A DNA stretch of 47,070 bases from a virus (IMGVR_UViG_3300005613_000111:1-47070), one strand, 5' to 3'; positions 1 through 8,572 are shown, counted from the first letter of the stretch. The notes: generated by a model from the sequence alone, not told the origin. Program-made: numbers and translations.

Positions 1-227
1 GGGTCAATGTAGAGTACCCATATAGCAAATAGAGCAAGTAGATACGATTTACCAAACCCCCTAAAACAAGATAGGAATAAGCGAGGATGTGTTTCATACT
101 GTAAAACCCTACAGAAATCCTTCTGTAACTCAGTAAGAGGGCCGAGTTGCAATGTAGTCCTAAAGATTACATCAGCAAAGAACACAAAGTCTTCGCGCAT
201 CTTTTGTTTTAGCTCTTCTAATTCCAT
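1..227 (-). CDS. Terminase large subunit, N-terminal part (module A, cut by window edge)
   Basis: This would be the ATPase/nuclease that packages DNA into the procapsid. Only the first 75 codons are inside the window, and the frame is open to base 1. The visible part contains the Walker A loop (FRGFGKS, about residues 55-61) followed by a hydrophobic helix. It differs from the complete terminase at 36106-37773 at only 4 of these 75 residues (V3L, Q46T, Y67F and N74I relative to that copy). The ATG overlaps the stop of the tail tubular protein B gene (TAATG), the same junction as in module B. Whether the gene is complete beyond the edge cannot be seen. Confidence 0.93.
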   Translation of the reverse strand, partial: MELEELKQKMREDFVFFADVIFRTTLQLGPLTELQKDFCRVLQYETHPRLFLSCFRGFGKSYLLALFAIWVLYID

Positions 228-3163
228 TATTTCGTATGGCGCTTTTGCCCTTCACTTACGCTATATTCAAAGTTGATAAGGTTAAAGGGCACAAAGGTAT
301 TATTTGATAAGTAAACTCGACAATCTCTATTTCTACCTTGAACTAGACATTGAGCAAAGTCTGTTGGGTTGTTATACTCTCCCAGATTTTGAATATTGAG
401 AACATTGGAAGTATACTGTTTTGCGTAAGTCCTTCCATTATCATGCACTGAACTCATATCAAAAGTTTGGTAGTTATTTTTATCAAAACTTACCAAGAAC
501 TCATCAATAATAATCTCATCATTTACTACAGGACCCTTACCTTGTCTGCTTTGTGGGTAGAATCTTGAGAAGGCGACCTGGGAGTTGAAGGTTCTCCCGA
601 ATACCATATTTCTTGCTGTAGTATCCCCTTCTACAACAAAGGTAGTTGATGTTATATCTCTAAAGTTTACTGATTGTTTTGCATCTTCGTCTACTGCTAC
701 CCAGCCATCTACTTCTGTTTCAAATGGAATGGTATAAGTAGTTTCATCATTTATGCTGTCATAACTTCCTGTACCTAAAGTACCCGAAGTTAGTTTTACA
801 TCTAGATAAGCATCGTCAAAGTTAGGGTCCTTATCAATAGTCAATAACATTCTATGCTTACCTTCATAAAGACCAACAACCTGAAGAACATCATCAACAT
901 ATTTGACATGCTCTATTTCAATGTCATTTAGTGTATAGCGATGCCAAGCTTCTATGACTCCTTTGGTCTGATCTACCTTTAGTGTGTATGTTATAATTTC
1001 TCCTAAATCAGAATCGGTCACAATGGCAACTGAGTCTTGACCGTTGTTTGTTAGTGTCTGTATATTACCCAGTAGTAACCTTGGAGCTTTTTCTGTAACC
1101 TCTCTACCCAGATAGTTTCCCTTGAACTCTCTTTCTACAATCTCATGCATCAGGTTTCTGTTTCTTCGCTTCTCAAAGAAATATAATCTGTCACCCAAAG
1201 CGAAAGGTCTAATCTGTGTATTAGATCTATAAGCAGTAGCAAGAGTAAAGTTTACCGATTCAGGAGTTAGACTTGGTTCACCAATAAGAGCGAACTGACC
1301 TTCCTTGGAGAACACCAGTAGAGTATTCTTGTAGCTTACAGCATTGTATAGCTCTCTGGTAATGTTGTCTGTAGTTTGAACCTCAATCGGAGCAGTATCT
1401 AGAACTTCTTGGACAGTAATACGGAAGAAGTTAAAAAACTCACCAAACTCTGATAAGGTTACTGCATCCTTGGATACGAAAGCTAGTCTATTCCTGTGTA
1501 GAACTATATCGTTGATTGGATTATCAATAAAGCTGGGTATAGGATTAGTAATATCATCACCAGCTTGTCGCTCTTCATATTTAAATTCTTTATATGTTTT
1601 AGCTACAGCATTTACAGCAGGGAAATAACTTGTTCCACCTATATCAATCCCAGTAGCAGTAGTATAAGTAATATAATCTGATACAGGAGTCTCAGAGATA
1701 CGAATCTTAGTATTTCCGTCTACCTCTTTTACATAGTATTCTCTATCAGGAAGGATACTTGAGGGGAATGTAGCAGATACTTGAGTAGCTTCTAGATCAA
1801 GTTGTGTTCCTGATAAGTAGGAAAGCTGAACACGATCACCTTGCACAAAATCATGAGTTGCACCACCACTAAATGTCAACCAACCATTAGCACCATCTGA
1901 GAAGAAATTGCTTGTATTATCAAGGCTAGGATCATTATTGACAGAGAAAGCATCTCCATCCATCTTGTTAATCAGGAATGAACCATCTGGCCTCTGGACA
2001 ATAACATGAGGCATGGTGGCTGTATCAAACTTATATTTTAGACTAAATCCAGCACACTCTTTCCAAGCTCCAATATTGTCTAGAGTAACATCAACTCCTG
2101 AATAATCAACAGGAGAATCCCCACCAGTTACATCATAAGAAGTTTCAAGCGAGCTTGTAATAACTGACTTTTCATCAATAAAAGCATCCTTAAGATATCG
2201 GACATAGAAATCATCACTTTGATCTGACCTATTACCCAGAACTCTAATGATGGCAGTATCTTCAGGCATCTTTAGGGGAAGATCAAATAGGTTATTTGCT
2301 GTCTTCCACATCAAGACTAAACCTTGTCCACCTAACCCATCGTCAACATTGAAGTTATCAAAAGGTGTTCCATCAGTGCTAAAAACCTTTACAACACTAC
2401 CAATACTCTGAGTAGCTGAAACATCTGTATTGCCCCAATTTAAAAATGCTTGTTTGGGAGCAACGGGAACGGTTGTATCGTTTGGTCCTACTTCTTGATT
2501 GATAGTTTTTTTGATGTAAATAGCTAAAGTATCAGTAGTAATATTTAATCTTGTCCACCAACCATCAGCATTTCTTAAGGAGGCTACGTCTCCAGCATCT
2601 TTAGCTGTAGTTACGATTCCGTAATAAGGATCTCCGCTAAGACTTAACCACCACTTGAAAGGAGTCCAAGCAAACTGTGCTTGTTTAACAAAAATATAAC
2701 CAACATCGCCTCTGGCAGGATCTGTTAGCTCAGAGGACATTCTTGTAGTTACATCCCTTCTATTGACAACTACACCATCACCAATAGTTACTGTATTGAA
2801 TACATCTCTTGGATTAGCTATGCCTCCTCCAGTACCCGAAAAGTAATTTGATGCGTCTAGAGATCCATACTTGATAGAACGCTCTACTCCACTATTATCA
2901 TAAATCTTAACAGCAGAACCATCGAATACCATGAAGTAATGCTCGTCCTCTGACTTGATAAAGGTATGAACATAAGCATTGTTAGCATTAACATCCATGT
3001 TAAGAGCAGAAACATAAACTGATCCATTCCTTTTATACAAGCCATCTTCTAGGCTTACATCACAATTTACTACATCCTCAAACTCATTAATTTCTCTGAG
3101 TCTTTCAGACTTTTGGCTGATGCCACCATATAAGTTAGGAATAGTAACTGGTTGAATTGCCAT
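227..3163 (-). CDS. Tail tubular protein B / nozzle (T7 gp12-like), module A
   Basis: Structural protein forming the distal tube (nozzle) of the short tail, below the gp11-type adaptor. The 978 residues exceed T7 gp12 (794). The N-terminus reads MAIQPVTIPNLYGGISQKSE, matching the family pattern N-L-x-G-G-I-S-Q. A conserved block near residues 570-640 (NDIVLHRNRLAF, then SKEGQFALIGE) is typical of marine T7-like nozzles. It is collinear with the 974-residue copy at 37773-40697. Differences concentrate around residues 160-350, the most divergent stretch, while the ends are close to identical. The gene lies 3 nt downstream of tail tubular A and overlaps terminase by one base, so translation is probably coupled. 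Confidence 0.92.
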   Translation of the reverse strand: MAIQPVTIPNLYGGISQKSERLREINEFEDVVNCDVSLEDGLYKRNGSVYVSALNMDVNANNAYVHTFIKSEDEHYFMVFDGSAVKIYDNSGVERSIKYGSLDASNYFSGTGGGIANPRDVFNTVTIGDGVVVNRRDVTTRMSSELTDPARGDVGYIFVKQAQFAWTPFKWWLSLSGDPYYGIVTTAKDAGDVASLRNADGWWTRLNITTDTLAIYIKKTINQEVGPNDTTVPVAPKQAFLNWGNTDVSATQSIGSVVKVFSTDGTPFDNFNVDDGLGGQGLVLMWKTANNLFDLPLKMPEDTAIIRVLGNRSDQSDDFYVRYLKDAFIDEKSVITSSLETSYDVTGGDSPVDYSGVDVTLDNIGAWKECAGFSLKYKFDTATMPHVIVQRPDGSFLINKMDGDAFSVNNDPSLDNTSNFFSDGANGWLTFSGGATHDFVQGDRVQLSYLSGTQLDLEATQVSATFPSSILPDREYYVKEVDGNTKIRISETPVSDYITYTTATGIDIGGTSYFPAVNAVAKTYKEFKYEERQAGDDITNPIPSFIDNPINDIVLHRNRLAFVSKDAVTLSEFGEFFNFFRITVQEVLDTAPIEVQTTDNITRELYNAVSYKNTLLVFSKEGQFALIGEPSLTPESVNFTLATAYRSNTQIRPFALGDRLYFFEKRRNRNLMHEIVEREFKGNYLGREVTEKAPRLLLGNIQTLTNNGQDSVAIVTDSDLGEIITYTLKVDQTKGVIEAWHRYTLNDIEIEHVKYVDDVLQVVGLYEGKHRMLLTIDKDPNFDDAYLDVKLTSGTLGTGSYDSINDETTYTIPFETEVDGWVAVDEDAKQSVNFRDITSTTFVVEGDTTARNMVFGRTFNSQVAFSRFYPQSRQGKGPVVNDEIIIDEFLVSFDKNNYQTFDMSSVHDNGRTYAKQYTSNVLNIQNLGEYNNPTDFAQCLVQGRNRDCRVYLSNNTFVPFNLINFEYSVSEGQKRHTK

Positions 3164-3166
3164 TAA

Positions 3167-3763
3167 TTATCTCCTAGATTTGCGACTTGTGCTACGAGGA
3201 TTGTACCAAACTCTACGAACATCAGAGTTGTTTAGCAGGTTATAATCACCTTGATCATATTCCCAGCGTTTCCACATATCGTAATACATCTTCTCTTCAC
3301 CAGCAAGAACTTGTAGATTAGCTGATGGACCAAACAGCTTGAAGTAAAGTTTTCTAGCTGTAGAAGCAATAACATACCTTACAGTCTGCTCAGGTAAATC
3401 AGAGAACTCTAGATAATAAACAACTTCAAACTCCGTAGGTTTACTCCATACAAAAGTCTTTTCTGTAAGATTATAAACTCTATCGCCTTTTATTACAACC
3501 TGATCATACGGGTTTGTAAGTAGTTGAACATTATAAATATCATCTGAAACATAAATAAAACCATTAGAATCTGGAGTTAGAGTAACCTTTTCATAGGTAT
3601 TATAAAAATGAGTTTCAGATGCGATGTGCCTTAAAACCTCATCAAGAGTTTGTTCAGCAGAAATAACATCTTGACGAACTGGATCATCAAGGCTTGCTAC
3701 TGTATTTATGCCCACCATACTAAGGGCTTCATTGATTGCATCTATTCTTGTTGTTCGTGACAT
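3167..3763 (-). CDS. Tail tubular protein A / adaptor (T7 gp11-like), module A
   Basis: Adaptor (gatekeeper) protein that joins the portal ring to the tail nozzle. It has 198 residues, against 196 in T7. The N-terminus (TRIDAINEALSMVGINTVASLDD) has the helical start and small-residue turn typical of the gp11 family. It is followed by a pattern of alternating strands and a Trp/Tyr/Arg-rich C-terminus. The copy at 40700-41296 has the same length but is clearly more diverged than capsid or terminase. A candidate phage promoter lies just upstream (3772-3792), after the capsid terminator, so this gene may start a new transcript with tail tubular B and terminase. Confidence 0.9.
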   Translation of the reverse strand: MSRTTRIDAINEALSMVGINTVASLDDPVRQDVISAEQTLDEVLRHIASETHFYNTYEKVTLTPDSNGFIYVSDDIYNVQLLTNPYDQVVIKGDRVYNLTEKTFVWSKPTEFEVVYYLEFSDLPEQTVRYVIASTARKLYFKLFGPSANLQVLAGEEKMYYDMWKRWEYDQGDYNLLNNSDVRRVWYNPRSTSRKSRR

Positions 3764-3771
3764 AGGGTTAT

Positions 3772-3792
3772 CCTCAACTATAAAATTCCTAA
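3772..3792 (-). promoter_or_regulatory. Candidate phage RNAP promoter upstream of tail tubular A (A)
   Basis: The minus strand reads TTAGGAATTTTATAGTTGAGG. This matches the recurring element TAGGAA-Y-T...TATA...GAGG found at nine other sites. The same position is occupied in module B (41304-41325), where the sequence differs but keeps the motif. It overlaps the 5' end of the leader, and the trailing GAGG may also serve as ribosome binding site. Function is inferred from recurrence and position only. Confidence 0.5.
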
Positions 3793-3797
3793 CAAAA

Positions 3798-3823
3798 GGA
3801 CCAGCCCCCGAAAGGACTGGTCC
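3798..3823 (-). terminator. Hairpin terminator after capsid gene (A)
   Basis: Inverted repeat GGACCAG / CTGGTCC with an inner CC-GAAA-GG tetraloop stem. On the minus strand it is followed by CTTTTGTTAGG, a short U-tract. It lies between capsid and tail tubular A, the position of the T7 late terminator after gene 10. Module B has a hairpin of different sequence at the same place. Confidence 0.75.
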
Positions 3824-3824
3824 C

Positions 3825-3866
3825 CAGCGAAGTTACACGAAAGGCGTATTGCCTCAACGCAGGTTC
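3825..3866 (-). promoter_or_regulatory. Conserved capsid 3' UTR element (A)
   Basis: These 42 bases, together with the first base of the capsid stop codon, are identical to 41366-41408 in module B, although the adjacent terminator stems differ. On the minus strand they contain a small hairpin AGGC-AATAC-GCCT. The element separates the capsid stop from the terminator hairpin. Non-coding conservation suggests an RNA function (stability, processing or terminator modulation) or a DNA-level site. The role is unknown. Confidence 0.6.
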
Positions 3867-4955
3867 TTAGGCAGTTGTTAGCTTTACAGCAGCATCAGTA
3901 CGCAGGGGTGCGATACCACAAGCCATCTTAGCAACGAACAGGTTTCCTTGGTTCTGAATCATGTACTCAGACTCAACCTGGAGGTCTTTTAGCTTTACCA
4001 TACCAGCGGCGCTCTTGTGAGCAACAACACCAACAACATTGGTAAGGTCAACTTCAAGGTCAGTAGCATTTCTAACACCAATCTCAGTAGTAGTGAAATC
4101 AATACCGAATCCACCATTGTTGGTGACGATGACTGGAACACCAGCAACCATCAGGACTCGACCCTCAGCGAAGTCTCCGTTACCCATGCTGTAATCACGG
4201 CTGAGAAGAGCAGCGTAGCTATCACCACCAATACCACCCGCAGCACGAAGCAGGAGGTAGTACATGGATGGGGGAAGAACGCAGAAACGCTCATCAGAGG
4301 GAACATCGTACTCATCTAGAAGCTGGGCAGCAGTAATAATACCAGAAGCACAGGAATCAGCCTGAGTATTGATGTTGCCATCAGTAACTTTCTGACCACC
4401 ACGAAGAGCACCAGTTTGAGAAGCGCCAGCGGCAGCAACAAGAGCACGAACAGCCATGTTATCAGTACGACGAGCAATAGCCTTACCTAGCTCAGAAGTG
4501 TAGGTACTACGAAGATCGTAGTGAGCACGAACCTCTTCAAGGTCATCAATGAAAACAGAAGCAATCATGAGATCATCAATGAGGATCTGCTTCTGCTGTG
4601 AACCTAGATTAGAGAGGTAGTCGTAGCTCTCAGAGCGGTAAGGAATTGGAAGACCAGCACTACCGTCGAAGCCAGCACTAACATCGACATAAGTAGCAGC
4701 GGTGTTAGTGGAGTCTAGAATGTCCTCTCCTGGCTTGTGGTGACGAGCGAAGGCTCTACCGTGAATAGGGAAGCTGCTAGAACGGCCATGTGGGATGGTT
4801 CTAGTCATGATTCGAGGGGCAACCTCGATTTGCTTTTCAAATGCGGCGAGAACTTCGCCACCAAATAGACGGAGGAAAAGGCCAACATCAGCGTCGTTGC
4901 CCTGCCAGACATCACCGTCGTTGCGTCCAGCTAATGGATAAGAAATATCAGTCAT
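3867..4955 (-). CDS. Major capsid protein (T7 gp10-like, HK97 fold), module A
   Basis: Shell-forming protein of the icosahedral head. It has 362 residues, near T7 gp10A (345) and podovirus capsids of this group. Features include an N-arm (YPLAGRNDGDVW), a basic stretch rich in RTIPHGRSSSFP, the long helix region LIDDLMIASVFIDDLEEVRAHYD and the C-terminal LKDLQVESEYMIQNQGNLFVAKMACG. About nine in ten residues match the copy at 41410-42498. Differences cluster near residues 15-27, 87-123, 175-180 and 285-310. The ribosome binding site AAAGGAG lies nine bases before ATG. Base use is visibly more GC-rich than in neighbouring genes, as expected for a very highly expressed gene. Confidence 0.95.
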   Translation of the reverse strand: MTDISYPLAGRNDGDVWQGNDADVGLFLRLFGGEVLAAFEKQIEVAPRIMTRTIPHGRSSSFPIHGRAFARHHKPGEDILDSTNTAATYVDVSAGFDGSAGLPIPYRSESYDYLSNLGSQQKQILIDDLMIASVFIDDLEEVRAHYDLRSTYTSELGKAIARRTDNMAVRALVAAAGASQTGALRGGQKVTDGNINTQADSCASGIITAAQLLDEYDVPSDERFCVLPPSMYYLLLRAAGGIGGDSYAALLSRDYSMGNGDFAEGRVLMVAGVPVIVTNNGGFGIDFTTTEIGVRNATDLEVDLTNVVGVVAHKSAAGMVKLKDLQVESEYMIQNQGNLFVAKMACGIAPLRTDAAVKLTTA

Positions 4956-5096
4956 TTTATTATCTCCTTTATTATGACTTTTGGTTATGCCTTAAAGGCA
5001 TTAAGAAAAAAACGATTTAAAGTAACCACTTTCTTCTGTTACCATAATAAAGGTGTCCCTCGCAAGGGGCTTTACCGCTAACAGACAAAGCGGGGT
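4956..5096 (-). promoter_or_regulatory. Structured capsid 5' leader (A)
   Basis: Non-coding leader of the capsid mRNA with three stem-loops: CGCT/AGCG at 5076-5092, CCCT-CGCA-AGGG at 5057-5068 and ATGCCTT-A-AAGGCAT at 4987-5001. The first two are conserved in sequence in module B. The third keeps its TGCC/GGCA stem there but changes its loop. The leader ends in the ribosome binding site AAAGGAGATAATAAAATG. Leader structure before capsid suggests mRNA processing or stabilisation. Confidence 0.6.
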
Positions 5097-5116
5097 CTCA
5101 TAATATAAATTCCTAT
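5097..5116 (-). promoter_or_regulatory. Candidate phage RNAP promoter upstream of capsid (A)
   Basis: The minus strand reads ATAGGAATTTATATTATGAG directly after the scaffold stop codon. It matches the recurring TAGGAA...TATA element and sits at the same place as 42648-42668 in module B. T7 has its strongest late promoter at the equivalent position. Confidence 0.5.
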
Positions 5117-5941
5117 CTAAAATCTAGTTCTAGATAAGCGTTGCTCAACCTGCTTACGGAAAGCAGGATCTTTCTTGTATTGGGGATCACTCATAGCTTT
5201 GATCATCTCAGCTTTTGATTCAAATCCCCCAGTTTCGTTTGAGGTTCCTTTGCTAGGACTAATAAACTTAGCAGTTTGTTTTGGAGCCATTCTAGCCTCA
5301 ATTGATTGATAAGCCGTTACAATATTATCAATATCTCCAGAATCAATAAGAACATTATATGCTTCTATCTCTTTTTCTGAAAGATTATTAGTTGCCCATT
5401 CAACTAGCTCTTTTATATGGGACTCTCCTCCTAGCTTTTCATTAATTTGTAGAACACGCAGCTCCATTTGAGCGCGAACACCCTCAATATACTGAGAAAG
5501 ATATTCTTCTGGAATTCCAGTTTCTACAAACTTCTTAACAGTTTCTTTTGATAGATTACCACTTTCTTGAAACTCTTGCATACCCTTAGCAAATAGATCC
5601 GCACTGATGTTTTCCATAGCGGTTTCTATTTGTTTATCAGTCACCTCAGCTTCTTCTTTGGCTGGTTGGGTCTGTCCTAGTTTTGTTTGTAGCTCTAGGT
5701 AAGCTCGTTCTAGCTCCTCTGCTGATTTATATTTACCAGCAAGAAGAGATTCCTCCTGTTCTTGGGGCTTGTCTTCAACTTGGATTTTGTGTTGATCTCT
5801 AAACCTATCTTGCTCAGTTTGAACTCTACCCTCTTCTATTGCTTTTTCAGCAGAATCTTCTTGTTTAATGTTTTCATTAGGAGTCATGTAGACTCTCTGA
5901 AAATTACCAGTACCTGTGTCTTTTACAAACTCTTCGCTCAT
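5117..5941 (-). CDS. Capsid assembly scaffolding protein (T7 gp9-like), module A
   Basis: Internal scaffold that directs capsid assembly and leaves the maturing head. It has 274 residues against 307 in T7 gp9. It is acidic and rich in Glu, Gln and Lys, with predicted long helices and a central coiled-coil-like part (YKSAEELERAYLELQTKLGQ, about residues 70-89). The basic C-terminus (FRKQVEQRLSRTRF) fits the coat-binding end of scaffolds. Placement between portal and capsid supports the call. The copy at 43151-43966 shares both ends (MSEEFVKDT start, YKKDPA near the end) but is diverged in the middle. The gene starts 18 nt after the portal stop. Confidence 0.88.
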   Translation of the reverse strand: MSEEFVKDTGTGNFQRVYMTPNENIKQEDSAEKAIEEGRVQTEQDRFRDQHKIQVEDKPQEQEESLLAGKYKSAEELERAYLELQTKLGQTQPAKEEAEVTDKQIETAMENISADLFAKGMQEFQESGNLSKETVKKFVETGIPEEYLSQYIEGVRAQMELRVLQINEKLGGESHIKELVEWATNNLSEKEIEAYNVLIDSGDIDNIVTAYQSIEARMAPKQTAKFISPSKGTSNETGGFESKAEMIKAMSDPQYKKDPAFRKQVEQRLSRTRF

Positions 5942-5959
5942 ATATTATTTCTCCTTAAG

Positions 5960-7504
5960 TTACATTGGTTGTTGCCCTCTAAAGGCTTGCATCATTTGCT
6001 CGGTCATAGCCTGACCAGCAACACCAGCGGTTGCGGCACCAGCACCCTGAACTGTGCTGTCAGCCATTCTCGTCATGAGGTTTTGCTGAGTTCTAGTCAT
6101 AGCTTCACTAATATCTTGTTCTTGGTTTGGATCGTTTACGAACTTGTCAACCTCAAGACCAATACCTTGTGCTAGTTCACGAACGATAGCTACTGGATTA
6201 ATTAGATCAAGAGCTTGTGGACCTAATCCAGCAACAACAGATAAAAACTCTTGAATCTGGACTACCTTGCTCTTTCTATCAAGAAGATCTAGTCCAGTTA
6301 CGATATTAGTTGATACACCTTCGGGAATCTTGGGAATAAGATTTTTTTCCTCAAGGTGTTGTATCATTAGTTGAATAAAAGGCATCTGAAGTGTTTGGCT
6401 CAATTGAGAATAGGCACCTCCAAGTGATGCTTCAATTTCATTGATCCTTGCTCTAGCTTCAGTAGCAGTCATATTTCCACCAGGGAAAGTTTCAGTAGCC
6501 ATCAAGAATGCTTTACCGATTCTTTCTTTTAGGTCTTGAATATGATTAAAAATAATTCCTAAATCAGCTTGTTTTTGAGATTGGACTACAGTAACATCAG
6601 TTGCTCTACCAGAGATAACATCACCTGTAGAAGCTTCTGCAAGATCCCTACCTCTTAATGCGCCAGCAGGATCGACAAGGAAAATAAACTTTGAAGCCAT
6701 AGCTGCTGATTGTGCTACAGCTTCACTAAGTCTTTCAAAAGTATATAGATCTCCTTGGCTCTCTTCTGCAATAGATCGACCATAATCCTCATCATCTAAG
6801 ATGTTAGTAGTAACTACGAAAATAGGAGGTCTATCAAACTCTTCTTCTACAACCTTTTCTCCTTCAATTTCTTGACATACTGTTACTTTACCGTCTTCTT
6901 CATAATACTGTATAGTATACAGATCGTAGTTTTCTCTCTTTCGTTGTTCTGTAGGAATAGAAATATACTCTGCTGCTTCTTCAGCGGTAATAATATCCTT
7001 GTAAATTACATACTTTAAACTTCGATCTGGATTGCGCTTGACGACAAACTGGTTTAGTTTAAGAACACGGAAAGAATCGTCTAAGAATGAAAGAACAACT
7101 GTGCCACCAACAACTAGCAAACGCAGAGCATTATATAAATTAGAACGAAGTGCTCGTTTATCAATCTCTTTTAGAATAACTTTCTCTACTCTAGACAAAG
7201 CCTCATCAACCTCAAACATCAATTCAGGGTCATCGTCTGCCTCGTTTAAGTCACTAGTAAGTCTAAAGAAAGGCTGGTTGGTTGGAAACAGCACATTCAA
7301 TAGCTGACTAGACAGATGAGAAACAGCTTTAGCCCCTAAACTTTGATAGGGGCTTTCAAAGATTTCTCCAGGTTGAGTATCAGTATCTGGGTAGAGATAA
7401 GGTAGCGTAACTTTTGAATTATCTCTAGCTGTCTCTAAATACTTTTCCCTTACTGCTATTCCTTTTTCAAATAGTTGTTGTGCTGTTAGTTCTTTATAAC
7501 TCAT
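5960..7504 (-). CDS. Portal protein / head-tail connector (T7 gp8-like), module A
   Basis: Dodecameric ring at the packaging vertex through which DNA enters and leaves. The 514 residues are close to T7 gp8 (536). Diagnostic parts are SPYQSLGAKAVSHLSSQLLNVLFP (about residues 51-74, compare T7 TPWQAVGARGLNNLASKLMLALFP), FLDDSFRVLKLNQFVVKR near residue 140 and TATEARARINEIEASLGG near residue 345. The C-terminus is Gln/Met/Ala-rich. The ATG overlaps the GIY-YIG stop by four bases (ATGA). The module B copy (43985-45532) is 515 residues with only moderate identity in the N- and C-terminal parts. Confidence 0.94.
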   Translation of the reverse strand: MSYKELTAQQLFEKGIAVREKYLETARDNSKVTLPYLYPDTDTQPGEIFESPYQSLGAKAVSHLSSQLLNVLFPTNQPFFRLTSDLNEADDDPELMFEVDEALSRVEKVILKEIDKRALRSNLYNALRLLVVGGTVVLSFLDDSFRVLKLNQFVVKRNPDRSLKYVIYKDIITAEEAAEYISIPTEQRKRENYDLYTIQYYEEDGKVTVCQEIEGEKVVEEEFDRPPIFVVTTNILDDEDYGRSIAEESQGDLYTFERLSEAVAQSAAMASKFIFLVDPAGALRGRDLAEASTGDVISGRATDVTVVQSQKQADLGIIFNHIQDLKERIGKAFLMATETFPGGNMTATEARARINEIEASLGGAYSQLSQTLQMPFIQLMIQHLEEKNLIPKIPEGVSTNIVTGLDLLDRKSKVVQIQEFLSVVAGLGPQALDLINPVAIVRELAQGIGLEVDKFVNDPNQEQDISEAMTRTQQNLMTRMADSTVQGAGAATAGVAGQAMTEQMMQAFRGQQPM

Positions 7505-8040
7505 AGTTTTTGTACCTCAATTACACCAGCTTTTTGCATTTTTGATGGTATACTCTTTTGTTTGTACCCACCCCTTTTACGTTTAGTTTGGTGTATATAA
7601 TCACGAACAGACGATCTACAAGCATCAAACTTTCTTGCTGCCTGTCTTACACTTATGAAAGTTTCAGTAGTACCGTCTACATAACTTACCAGAATAGGAT
7701 ATACATGAGCCATTTTGGCTATGTCTTCCTCGGTTGGTGTGTATGGAGCAGGATGCTCTGCGATTGGATTTAGATTCATACAGTAAGGATGATCGAAATA
7801 CATATCTAGTAATTTCTGTTCTACTTCATCTCTGTGCTCTTCAGGTACATCTACTAAATGCTTAAACACAAAAGACTCTTCACCATACTTGTTCCAACAG
7901 TTTTGCATACGACTGTTTTCGTGGTAGTTACCTCTTAGCCTTTGCTTGTGTTTTCCAAAGCGTCTTTTGATATCAATACTAGAACCAAAATAAAAATGCC
8001 CATTCGAGCAGAGAATCATGTAGATAGCACACTTTTTCAT
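7501..8040 (-). CDS. GIY-YIG free-standing homing endonuclease
   Basis: Putative mobile DNA endonuclease of the phage seg/mob type. The 179 residues begin with a GIY-YIG fold variant (AIYMILCSNGHFYFGSSIDIKRRFGKH). An Arg-rich helix, WNKYGEESF and a central Glu (EQKLLDMY, about residue 74) follow. The C-terminal half carries a NUMOD/IENR1-like DNA-binding repeat (SVRQAARKFDACRSSVRDYI) ending in a basic GGYKQKS segment. It fits exactly between the 74-residue gene and portal with 4-nt ATGA overlaps on both sides. Module B has no gene here, so it is a recent insertion in A or a loss from B. It is unlikely to affect virion assembly directly. Confidence 0.9.
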   Translation of the reverse strand: MKKCAIYMILCSNGHFYFGSSIDIKRRFGKHKQRLRGNYHENSRMQNCWNKYGEESFVFKHLVDVPEEHRDEVEQKLLDMYFDHPYCMNLNPIAEHPAPYTPTEEDIAKMAHVYPILVSYVDGTTETFISVRQAARKFDACRSSVRDYIHQTKRKRGGYKQKSIPSKMQKAGVIEVQKL

Positions 8041-8261
8041 ACTGCTGGTTTCCCTCCGCTACTAGTCTTTGATTCTTGTTGTGTTGAACTCTTGATACGG
8101 AACTGGGAAACACCAGCTTGTCTAAATTGATATTGTCTAGAAACAGGATCAAACTTGCCTTGTGGTTTCATTACATCTTGTTTCTGAGCAATCTCAGGCG
8201 GAATCTGGATTACGGGAGGGGGTGGGCTTGGTGTTTCTGGTATTTTAGTTGATCCACACAT
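8037..8261 (-). CDS. Small proline-rich Met-Cys protein upstream of portal (A)
   Basis: Unknown function. It has 74 residues: an MCGSTKIP start, a proline run (PSPPPPVIQIPPEIA), the motif GKFDPVSRQYQFRQAG and a Ser/Lys-rich tail. It is homologous to the 69-residue protein at 45535-45744, sharing IPPE-x-A, the FDPV-x-R-x-Y-x-F-R motif and RIKS. The position before portal and the Met-Cys start recall T7 gp6.7 (starts MCFSPKI), a small virion protein. A minor virion role is therefore inferred. The stop overlaps the endonuclease start. Confidence 0.8.
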   Translation of the reverse strand: MCGSTKIPETPSPPPPVIQIPPEIAQKQDVMKPQGKFDPVSRQYQFRQAGVSQFRIKSSTQQESKTSSGGKPAV

Positions 8262-8263
8262 GA

Positions 8264-8572
8264 TTATTTTATACTAGGATTAAGTGAAGTTGAAATGGTT
8301 GCTGGATTTTTAATTCCCATTTTTGGATTGTAATAAACCGCAGCCATAGAGTACAGGTTTGGACTTAATCCTGTGGAGGCTGTCTGTTGTTTATACATTC
8401 TTTCGATTTCAGTTTGGTAATATTGTGCGCTTTGAAATTGATCTTCATAAATAGGAGTCTGAGAGACTGCTTCAGTAGTAATATCTTTTTCAACAGCCGT
8501 GGGAAGGCCAATCTTAAGCGTTGGTTTTTCTTTTGCTCTATTAGAGCCCGCTGTACCATTTGCTAAACACAT
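8264..8572 (-). CDS. Small Met-Cys protein of unknown function (A)
   Basis: 102 residues starting MCLANGTAGSN, then a Lys-rich stretch and TPIYEDQFQSAQYYQTEIERM. It is not recognised. The TPIY motif also occurs as TPIYYDPD near the end of the 109-residue protein at 45744-46073, which occupies the equivalent place in module B. The two are otherwise hard to align. Minor virion or maturation protein is the most likely class by position. It lies two bases from the next gene, in one operon. Confidence 0.75.
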   Translation of the reverse strand: MCLANGTAGSNRAKEKPTLKIGLPTAVEKDITTEAVSQTPIYEDQFQSAQYYQTEIERMYKQQTASTGLSPNLYSMAAVYYNPKMGIKNPATISTSLNPSIK

